This document shows, in pieces, positions 1 through 7,081 of a stretch of DNA of 23,769 nt. The stretch comes from Negativicoccus succinicivorans. Its GTDB lineage: Bacteria; Bacillota; Negativicutes; Veillonellales; Negativicoccaceae. Both the position numbers and the translations under genes were made by a program. The notes below the pieces were generated by a model that had not been told where the DNA came from, did not search any database, and saw only the letters and a list, made by a program, of their open reading frames with translations. The first letter of the stretch is position 1. Every line of letters begins with the position of its first letter. The stretch is taken from positions 1 through 23,769 of the forward strand of contig NZ_JAHAHH010000008.1 in assembly GCF_018373335.1 (NCBI RefSeq). The letters run 5' to 3'.

Positions 1-54
1 GATACGTGTCACGCATTGCAAGTCACCGGCTATAATCATTTTGGAGGCATATGA
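1..54 (+). CDS. thiL: C-terminal end of a probable thiamine-monophosphate kinase (partial)
   Basis: Frame 1 is open from the window edge and ends at TGA 52-54, overlapping the tsaE start as ATGA. Only 17 residues are visible, ending ...VTGYNHFGGI. A Gly-Tyr/Phe-x-His-Phe ending fits the C-terminus of ThiL as I recall the family, and thiL directly precedes tsaE in Bacillus-type operons. The reading frame and overlap are seen directly; the identity is inferred from this short tail and from synteny. The 5' part lies outside the window. Confidence 0.5.
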   Translation, partial: DTCHALQVTGYNHFGGI

Positions 55-530
55 AACAGCAAGCGGTATTTATCACTAAGGGACAGGAAGAAACCCGTCG
101 GCTCGGAGCGATTTTTGCTCGGCATGCGTATGACGGATTATATTTAGCACTGGCAGGCGACTTGGGCGCCGGGAAGACACAATTGGCGAAAGGGGTGGCG
201 CAGGGCTTAGGTATTGCGGGAGAAGTGGCAAGTCCCACGTTCACCATTTTGCATGAGTATGACACCGAGCCGCTTGCGTTTCATCATTTTGATTTATATC
301 GGCTGGAGAGTGCGGCTGAACTTTCCAATATAGGTTTTGAAGAATTTGGGCGTGAAGGTGTGACGTTGGTAGAATGGGCCAATAAATTTTTAGAGGAGTT
401 ACCGCGACATGCGGTGCAAGTGCAAATGCACAAGCAAGATGAAATGACACGAGAAATTGTCGTTAGGGCGCAAGATAAGAAAGCGCAGCAATGGCTAGAG
501 GAGGTGGCGGCAGATGTGGCTCGCGCTTGA
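51..530 (+). CDS. tsaE: tRNA t6A biosynthesis ATPase TsaE
   Basis: TsaE is the ATPase partner of the TsaB-TsaD complex, which transfers threonylcarbamoyl to A37 of ANN-decoding tRNAs in the cytosol. The 159-aa product has the usual family length. It has a Walker A GDLGAGKT at residues 36-43, the SPTF motif at 61-64, the HHFDLYRL segment at 78-85 and VEWANK at 107-112, all family hallmarks. A GGAGG at 43-47 lies only 3 bases before the ATG, and the start overlaps the stop of the upstream gene, suggesting translational coupling. The gene overlaps tsaB by 17 bases. No promoter is visible, so it is read from upstream. Identification is secure. Confidence 0.95.
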   Translation: MKQQAVFITKGQEETRRLGAIFARHAYDGLYLALAGDLGAGKTQLAKGVAQGLGIAGEVASPTFTILHEYDTEPLAFHHFDLYRLESAAELSNIGFEEFGREGVTLVEWANKFLEELPRHAVQVQMHKQDEMTREIVVRAQDKKAQQWLEEVAADVARA

Positions 531-1209
531 TACATCGGGTGCTACCTCGAACGTAGCGGTGGGGACGGCGCAAAAAGTAGTAGCGGAACTTTCCGTGCGG
601 CGTAAACGTACGCATTCCGAACAAATCGTTCCCCATATAGAAACGGTCCTTCGACTCGCGGGACTTGATCGTGCCGACCTGACCGGGATTGCGGTAACAT
701 CCGGACCAGGCTCATTTACCGGACTGCGGATCGGGTTGGCTACGGCGAAAGCAATAGCGTTTGCGTTACAGATCCCGCTCGTCGGAGTGAACACCATGCA
801 CGCGCTGATGTATAATTATAAAAATGTTGCCGGTTCGTTACTTTCTTTACTGGATGCGCAAAAAGGAAATGTCTATTACAGTTTAGGAAGATGGACTGAT
901 GACCGGTTGGAATTGGCTATCGACAGTCGGATTGCACCTCTTAGCGAAGTGATTGCCGCAGTTAAACATGAGGCGGAAGATGTAGTATGTCTGGGCGAAG
1001 CGGCGGAGCTTTTTGCTGATGAACTCGAAGCGGCGGGGTTGCGGTTGGCTCCGTCCTATCAACAGGCAGTGCGAGCCGCGTCGCTCTTGGATTATGCGGC
1101 GGTGGAATTGGCACAGCGCGGAAGTGATGATGTATTTACGCTGGTGCCTCAATATTTACGTAAAAGTGAGGCGGAAGTGCTATGGGAAAAGCGCCGGAAA
1201 ATAAAATAA
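514..1209 (+). CDS. tsaB: tRNA threonylcarbamoyladenosine synthase subunit TsaB
   Basis: TsaB is the non-catalytic scaffold paralogue of TsaD; it forms a heterodimer with TsaD and recruits TsaE. The 231-aa product starts MWLALDTSG, the ASKHA-fold phosphate-1-like motif. It carries the conserved segment GPGSFTGLRIGLATAKA at roughly residues 65-81 that is shared by TsaB proteins, but it lacks the HxxxH metal site of TsaD, as expected. A GAGGAGG-rich stretch at 499-505 serves the ATG at 514. The gene overlaps tsaE by 17 bases and rimI by 28 bases, so the operon is very compact. TsaC (Sua5/YrdC), the other enzyme needed for t6A, is not in this window. Confidence 0.95.
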   Translation: MWLALDTSGATSNVAVGTAQKVVAELSVRRKRTHSEQIVPHIETVLRLAGLDRADLTGIAVTSGPGSFTGLRIGLATAKAIAFALQIPLVGVNTMHALMYNYKNVAGSLLSLLDAQKGNVYYSLGRWTDDRLELAIDSRIAPLSEVIAAVKHEAEDVVCLGEAAELFADELEAAGLRLAPSYQQAVRAASLLDYAAVELAQRGSDDVFTLVPQYLRKSEAEVLWEKRRKIK

Positions 1210-1652
1210 ATATTCGTATCGCAATCACCGATGATTTGCCGTCGATTGAGCGAATTGAAAAGGATTGCTTTCCGGATCCATGGTCGGCAAAGACGTTGCG
1301 ACATGATTTCTTGCAGGGACCCGGTAATTTTTTAGTTGCCACCAACGGAACGGAAGTCATCGGTTATGTGAATCTGTGGTTTGTAGCGGATGAAGTGCAA
1401 CTCGTCCGGATTGCGGTCATGTCCGACCAAAGGGAACAGGGTATCGGTACGCAATTGTTGGCGCGAGCCATTGACGAAGCGAATGATCGTAAAGCGCGAT
1501 GCTTGCATTTAGAAGTGAGGGAATCAAATGCTGTCGCGCTGGACTTATATCAGCGGGCAGGATTTGTCGTGCGAACGAAGCGTGAAGATGCATACAGTAA
1601 TCCCCGTGAAGACGGTTACTTACTGACGCGGGAACTGGAGGAAACAGAGTGA
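1182..1652 (+). CDS. rimI: Ribosomal-protein-alanine N-acetyltransferase RimI
   Basis: This is a GNAT-family N-acetyltransferase of 156 aa. In characterised species RimI acetylates the N-terminal alanine of ribosomal protein S18 using acetyl-CoA. The core is visible: the FPDPWS segment near residue 31, the strand VQLVRIAV, then the acetyl-CoA loop QREQGIGTQLL near 86-96, and the C-terminal ESNAVALDLYQRAGF typical of RimI. The ATG at 1182 overlaps the end of tsaB by 28 bases; the family-like N-terminus follows within about ten residues. Position between tsaB and tsaD matches Bacillus-type operons. Substrate is inferred from the family; some homologues acetylate other N-termini. Confidence 0.9.
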   Translation: MGKAPENKINIRIAITDDLPSIERIEKDCFPDPWSAKTLRHDFLQGPGNFLVATNGTEVIGYVNLWFVADEVQLVRIAVMSDQREQGIGTQLLARAIDEANDRKARCLHLEVRESNAVALDLYQRAGFVVRTKREDAYSNPREDGYLLTRELEETE

Positions 1653-2662
1653 AAATTTTGGCATTGGAAACGAGTTGCGATGAAACATCGGCGGCAGTTA
1701 TCGAAGACGGTCGTACGGTACTGGCGGATATTATCGCTTCGCAAATCGATATCCATCGTCGGTTTGGCGGCGTGGTTCCCGAAATCGCATCGCGTCACCA
1801 TATAGAAGACGTGATGCCGGTCGTAGCGGAAGCACTGACAACGGCAGGGCTTACGCTCGCCGATATCGATGCGATTGCAGTCACGCAGGGGCCGGGGCTC
1901 GTGGGCGCATTGCTTGTCGGAGTTGCCTGCGCAAAAGCACTCAGTTTCGCGGCGGATAAGCCTCTGCTTGCGGTAAATCATATGGAAGGGCATATTTATG
2001 CTAATCTGGTAGCGCATTCGGACTTAGAGCCGCCGTTTTTGACGTTGGTTGTTTCCGGAGGACATACCATGCTGGTAGATGTGCCGGCGTACAACGAATT
2101 TCAACTGCTCGGCGAGACCAAGGATGATGCCGCCGGCGAGGCTTTTGATAAAATCGCTCGCGTGATGGGCTATCCGTACCCGGGCGGACCGCATATCGAT
2201 CGCTTAGCGGCCGAAGGAAATCCGCATGCAATTGAATTTCCGCAAGCACTGCGTAATGAAGATAACTTTGACTTCAGTTTCAGCGGTGTAAAATCGGCGG
2301 TTTTAAATTATTTACATAATTGTGAGCAGCGTGGGGAAACGTATCGTCCGGAAGACGTAGCCGCATCATTTCAGCATGCGGTGGTGAATGTGCTGGTCGA
2401 AAAAACGATTCGCGCGGCGCAACAGCAACATCGTGACACCGTCTGCATTGCCGGCGGTGTGGCAGCCAACAGCGGCTTGCGTCAGGAATTGGCAGTGGCA
2501 TGCCAACGCGCGGGGCTGCGACTTCTGACTCCGGACCCGCGCTTTTGCACTGACAATGCGGTGATGATCGGCTCCCGCGCTTTTTATCAATACGAGGCGG
2601 GACAATTTGCGGATTGGACGTTAAATGCAGACCCCAGATTGCCGTTCCGAGGGACGATGTGA
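1649..2662 (+). CDS. tsaD: tRNA N6-adenosine threonylcarbamoyltransferase TsaD
   Basis: TsaD is the catalytic subunit that moves the threonylcarbamoyl group from TC-AMP to A37 of tRNA. The 337-aa protein has the canonical start KILALETSCDETSAAV. The metal-binding HMEGH gives His111 and His115, and Asp302 lies in the C-terminal TDNAVMIG motif. The ATP-site GGxxAN segment appears as AGGVAANSGLR. The start is a GTG that overlaps the rimI stop as GTGA; a GGAGG at 1637-1641 lies 7 bases ahead. The stop shares a base with the downstream kinase start (TGATG), so the kinase pair is translated as part of this operon. Full length, no defects seen. Confidence 0.96.
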   Translation: MKILALETSCDETSAAVIEDGRTVLADIIASQIDIHRRFGGVVPEIASRHHIEDVMPVVAEALTTAGLTLADIDAIAVTQGPGLVGALLVGVACAKALSFAADKPLLAVNHMEGHIYANLVAHSDLEPPFLTLVVSGGHTMLVDVPAYNEFQLLGETKDDAAGEAFDKIARVMGYPYPGGPHIDRLAAEGNPHAIEFPQALRNEDNFDFSFSGVKSAVLNYLHNCEQRGETYRPEDVAASFQHAVVNVLVEKTIRAAQQQHRDTVCIAGGVAANSGLRQELAVACQRAGLRLLTPDPRFCTDNAVMIGSRAFYQYEAGQFADWTLNADPRLPFRGTM

Positions 2663-4053
2663 TGTCATTTTCATTGCGGGAGTATATTACGCAAACATCC
2701 GTTTCCGCTGTCGGCGCGCGCATTTTAACAGAGCTTACCGCGTGGCTGGGATTTTTAGCGGATTTAACGCAAAAAAATATTTTGTTTTTTGTGCCGGATG
2801 CGGAAAAGACTGCTGTTATTGTCACCGAAAAGGCAGCACCGGCGGTGGGGGTAGCCATTGATTTCGGTCAGGTAGGTGAGAAGTTTCCGCTCAAGTACGA
2901 ACAGATTCTGACCGGCGTGTTGCGTACAGGTCGACCGATCAGCGGTCGACGGGAAGTCGACCTCGGAGTAAGTCTTTCGTTTGATGTATACCCGGTATTG
3001 GATAATGCAGGACTTGTGCTGGCGCTGATTGCATTCGTCGGCAGTCCGGATAATACCCCGCAACTTTTATTGGATAGCGCCTGGCGTTTGCTGGGGTTAC
3101 CCTATCCTACCGAAGCCGCGGAGCAAATGAACGTTTCTACGCAGGACGGCATACTTCTATATAATCCGGCGGGGCGCGTTGTTTATATGAATGAGATCGG
3201 GCAGCGTTTATTACATCTTTGGGAAGTTTCGCAGCCAAATACAGCGTTACGCATGAGCGACAGTCTGGTGATGGCGCCGGTCGAACAGGCGCGCACGGAA
3301 AAAGCGATTGTAACGGCGGAATGGGAGTTGCCGCAGGCGGTATTAACTGCCAGAGCGTTGCCCATTCCTGCGGAAGGTACCGTAGCCGGCGTGCTTTTGC
3401 TCTTAACTGACGTCACGATGCTACGGCAAAAAGAAAAAGAAATTTTTGTCAAAGACGTCGTTATTCAAGAAATTCATCATCGGGTTAAAAATAATTTGCA
3501 AACCGTTGCCAGTCTCTTGCGAATGCAGGAGCGGCGCAGCGGCGAGGAAACAAAAGCGGCTTTAAAAGAGGCGGAACGGCGTATTTTGGCGATTGCCGCC
3601 ATTCACGATACGTTAGCCGCACAAGTGGAAGATGAAGTTGATATTGCCTTGCTAATCGAAGGATTGATTCAACAGTTGCGATTGGAATGGGCACCGGCCG
3701 TTGAAATTACTTGGGAGGCTGCCGGCACCTGGGGCACGGTGACATCCGAAGATGCACTGACGATCGGAATGACGGTGCACGAGCTGGTACAAAATGCTTG
3801 TGAACACGGCAAAGGGGAAAGCAAGCAACAACGAGTGAATGTGCGCTTATACGGTGATGCCGATAAATTGCGACTGACAATCCAAAATTTCGGTCCTCCG
3901 CTGCCGTCAGATTTTTCACCGGATCGGTATCGTCTCGGCTTGCAAATTGTGGCAAATCTGGTGAAATTCCATTTAGGCGGAACGTTTGTCATGCAAAACG
4001 AGAAAAATAGTGTGCTCGCCATTTGCCAATTTCCGCGCAAGGAGGAAAAATGA
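2662..4053 (+). CDS. Sensor histidine kinase, HisKA_2 type (PdtaS/EutW-like)
   Basis: This is a soluble two-component kinase of 463 aa with no transmembrane segment visible. An N-terminal sensor region (about 1-140) resembles the H_kinase_N/GAF-like domain of PdtaS proteins. A PAS-like region follows (about 155-255), where YNPAGRVVYMN is typical. The HisKA_2 dimerisation helix has EIHHRVKNNLQ at 270-280, with His273 the likely phosphoacceptor. The HATPase domain has an N-box around HELVQNACEHG (Asn378) and a G-box RLGLQIV (424-430). I chose the ATG at 2662 because GAGGGA at 2649-2654 lies 7 bases ahead and the tsaD stop overlaps it by one base; a start at 2614 would extend 48 bases into tsaD without a ribosome site. 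The partner is the ANTAR regulator immediately downstream. The signal sensed is unknown. Confidence 0.9.
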   Translation: MSFSLREYITQTSVSAVGARILTELTAWLGFLADLTQKNILFFVPDAEKTAVIVTEKAAPAVGVAIDFGQVGEKFPLKYEQILTGVLRTGRPISGRREVDLGVSLSFDVYPVLDNAGLVLALIAFVGSPDNTPQLLLDSAWRLLGLPYPTEAAEQMNVSTQDGILLYNPAGRVVYMNEIGQRLLHLWEVSQPNTALRMSDSLVMAPVEQARTEKAIVTAEWELPQAVLTARALPIPAEGTVAGVLLLLTDVTMLRQKEKEIFVKDVVIQEIHHRVKNNLQTVASLLRMQERRSGEETKAALKEAERRILAIAAIHDTLAAQVEDEVDIALLIEGLIQQLRLEWAPAVEITWEAAGTWGTVTSEDALTIGMTVHELVQNACEHGKGESKQQRVNVRLYGDADKLRLTIQNFGPPLPSDFSPDRYRLGLQIVANLVKFHLGGTFVMQNEKNSVLAICQFPRKEEK

Positions 4054-4637
4054 TGGATCGCTTACGCGTAGTCGTAGCGGATGATGAGGGCTTGATCGCG
4101 ATGGACGTTGCCGAAATGTTGACAGAATCCGGTTACGATGTGGTAGGTGTCGGTAAAGACGGAGTAGAGGCACTCGCACTTGGCAAAAAATGGCAGCCGG
4201 ATATTTTTGTCCTGGATTTAAAAATGCCGCGCCTGGACGGAATTGAAACCGCGCGTCGGTTGCGTTCGGAAGGACTGGGGCCTGTCGTTTTGCTGACGGC
4301 GTACAGTGAAGAAAATTTGGTGCAAAAAGCAGGCGAGTCGGGAGTCTACGGTTACTTACTCAAGCCGGTGCGGGAGATCGATTTACGAGTCACTTTGCAA
4401 CTGGCGCTGGCGAGATATCGTGAACACAATGAATTGTCGCAGTCGCGCGCGCGTGCGGAAGAAAAGCTGGCCGCCCGTAAAACGATCGATCGTGCGAAAG
4501 GATACCTGATGAGCCGTTACCATTTAACGGAAGAACAGGCATATGAAAAGCTGCGAAATTTTGCGATGCAAAAAGGGAAAAAAATCGAAGAGATCGCGGC
4601 TGCTTTAGTACAGCAAATGGCGTCACAAAAAAGATAA
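4053..4637 (+). CDS. ANTAR-domain response regulator, RNA-binding antiterminator (PdtaR/EutV-like)
   Basis: The 194-aa protein has a receiver domain (3-120) with acidic residues Asp10-Asp11, phosphoacceptor Asp55 in VLDLKMP, Thr82 and Lys104. A helical linker follows, then a C-terminal ANTAR domain (about 134-188) with KTIDRAKGYLM and EEQAYEKLRNFAM. ANTAR regulators of this kind, once phosphorylated, bind paired hexaloop RNA hairpins and stop transcription termination. The ribosome site AAGGAGG at 4039-4045 favours the ATG at 4053 (7-base spacer) over the adjacent ATG at 4050. The start shares one base with the kinase stop (TGATG), the same arrangement as kinase and tsaD. The target RNA is not evident in the window. 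Confidence 0.93.
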   Translation: MDRLRVVVADDEGLIAMDVAEMLTESGYDVVGVGKDGVEALALGKKWQPDIFVLDLKMPRLDGIETARRLRSEGLGPVVLLTAYSEENLVQKAGESGVYGYLLKPVREIDLRVTLQLALARYREHNELSQSRARAEEKLAARKTIDRAKGYLMSRYHLTEEQAYEKLRNFAMQKGKKIEEIAAALVQQMASQKR

Positions 4638-4654
4638 AAAGACAAAAAATCAAA

Positions 4655-4685
4655 AAGACACTTGCTTTTTTTAGGCAAGTGTCTT
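4655..4685 (+). terminator. Intrinsic terminator closing the tsaE-ANTAR operon
   Basis: An 11-bp perfect stem pairs 4655-4665 (AAGACACTTGC) with 4675-4685, with a T-rich 9-base loop. It is preceded by an A-rich stretch and followed by a broken T-tract, so it could also act in the other direction. It lies 17 bases after the regulator stop. The groES promoter overlaps it. Confidence 0.85.
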
Positions 4686-4690
4686 ATTAT
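4662..4690 (+). promoter_or_regulatory. Probable groESL promoter, overlapping the upstream terminator
   Basis: A -35-like TTGCTT at 4662-4667 and a -10 TATTAT at 4685-4690 are separated by 17 bases. The -35 lies in the terminator stem and loop, and the -10 begins at the last base of the stem. Transcription would start about 4697, just ahead of the CIRCE element. The -35 is a partial match; the placement is supported by the spacing and by the position of CIRCE. Confidence 0.65.
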
Positions 4691-4701
4691 TATACATGTA
4701 A

Positions 4702-4728
4702 TTAGCACTCAATGAATAGGAGTGCTAA
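4702..4728 (+). promoter_or_regulatory. CIRCE operator (HrcA repressor binding site)
   Basis: TTAGCACTC at 4702-4710, 9 bases, then GAGTGCTAA at 4720-4728: an exact match to the CIRCE consensus. In Firmicutes HrcA binds this inverted repeat and represses groESL until heat or misfolded protein draws GroEL away from HrcA. It lies 34 bases before groES. hrcA itself is not in the window. Confidence 0.97.
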
Positions 4729-4762
4729 TAAATTTCGATAATCCTTCAAGGAGGTAGTGTAG

Positions 4763-5050
4763 ATGTTAAAACCGTTAGCAGATCGTGTATTGATTAAAGT
4801 TGTGGAAGCGGAAGAAAAAACTAAAGGCGGCATTTTCTTGCCGGATACAGCGCAAAAGAAATCGCAAAAAGGGGAAGTACTTGCGGTAGGGCCGGGTAAA
4901 GTAGCCGACAACGGCACACGGATCCCGATGGAATTGAAAGCGGGCGACCATGTACTGTTCGCCAAATATGCAGGTACGGACATCGAAGAAAACAACGAAA
5001 AGTTTTTACTGATTGCAGAGCGCGATGTTCTCGCTGTTTTGGACAAATAA
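4763..5050 (+). CDS. groES: Co-chaperonin GroES
   Basis: GroES is the 10-kDa heptameric lid that closes the GroEL folding chamber in the cytosol. The 95-aa product is standard length. It begins MLKPLADRVLIKV, has the mobile loop EEKTKGGIFLPDTAQ near residues 17-31, and ends with the conserved ERDVLAVL segment. An AAGGAGG at 4748-4754 lies 8 bases before the ATG. It is the first gene after the CIRCE operator and is followed 65 bases later by groEL with no terminator between, so both form one heat-inducible transcript. Confidence 0.97.
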   Translation: MLKPLADRVLIKVVEAEEKTKGGIFLPDTAQKKSQKGEVLAVGPGKVADNGTRIPMELKAGDHVLFAKYAGTDIEENNEKFLLIAERDVLAVLDK

Positions 5051-5115
5051 AAGGCAGTCGATTTTACTGATTCCAACAAATGTAGCATGTAAGTGTATAT
5101 AAAGGAGCAAACTAA

Positions 5116-6747
<1,632 letters not shown>

Positions 6748-6765
6748 GCTCGCCACATTCGCGTA

Positions 6766-6799
6766 AAAATACACCTCGTCATTTGACGAGGTGTATTTT
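6766..6799 (+). terminator. Intrinsic terminator of groESL
   Basis: A perfect 15-bp stem pairs 6766-6780 with 6785-6799 around a 4-base loop (ATTT). The flanks are A-rich on the left and T-rich on the right, and the stem starts 18 bases after the groEL stop. The downstream valS promoter -35 begins 3 bases after the stem. Confidence 0.93.
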
Positions 6800-6801
6800 A
6801 T

Positions 6802-6830
6802 TTGACAATTAAGCTATGCTTTAGTACAAT
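6802..6830 (+). promoter_or_regulatory. Sigma-A-type promoter of the valS-folC operon
   Basis: A perfect -35 TTGACA at 6802-6807 and a -10 TACAAT at 6825-6830 (5 of 6) are separated by exactly 17 bases. Transcription should start near 6837, directly ahead of the T-box leader. It is the best promoter match in the window. Confidence 0.9.
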
Positions 6831-6836
6831 ACTTGC

Positions 6837-7061
6837 AAATCGTTAATGACAATGACGGGAAGAAGAAACGCCCCTTCGGTGCAGAGAGCGATACATCGGC
6901 TGCAAGTATCGTCCGAATTGCGTTTTATGTCACCCCCGAGTCGGCAGAAAGAAAGGTCTGTCCGGTTGCGCACGTTACGCGTCTCAAGGGATCAATGGAT
7001 AATTTAGGTGGTACCGCGGAAGCATAACTTTCGTCCTATGTGGGCGAAAGTTTATTTTTTT
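6837..7061 (+). promoter_or_regulatory. T-box riboswitch leader, tRNA-Val responsive
   Basis: The T-box sequence AGGTGGTACCGCGG is at 7006-7019. Its UGGU bulge (7009-7012) would pair with the ACCA end of uncharged tRNA. At the base of Stem I, GAC-GGG (6854-6859) pairs with CCC-GA-GTC (6935-6942), leaving the GA bulge of the K-turn. The specifier read just above that helix is GUC at 6929-6931, followed by the conserved purine A6932; GUC is a valine codon and fits the downstream valS. The antiterminator would pair AGG near 7006 with CCT at 7035-7037, competing with the terminator at 7026-7052. When tRNA-Val is uncharged, valS and folC are expressed. The leader fills the 334-base gap between groEL and valS. 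Confidence 0.93.
7026..7061 (+). terminator. T-box regulated terminator upstream of valS
   Basis: AACTTTCGTCC (7026-7036) pairs with 7042-7052 around a 5-base loop, an 11-bp stem with one G-U pair, followed by ATTTTTTTA. The left arm contains CGTCC, which is shared with the antiterminator of the T-box, making the two structures mutually exclusive. Confidence 0.88.
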
Positions 7062-7081
7062 ATTTAAAAGGAGGGTCCAGG

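Noticed and set aside
6833..7027. 64-codon plus-strand open frame ahead of valS
   Set aside because: It coincides with the T-box leader and its conserved RNA motifs; no ribosome site precedes it.
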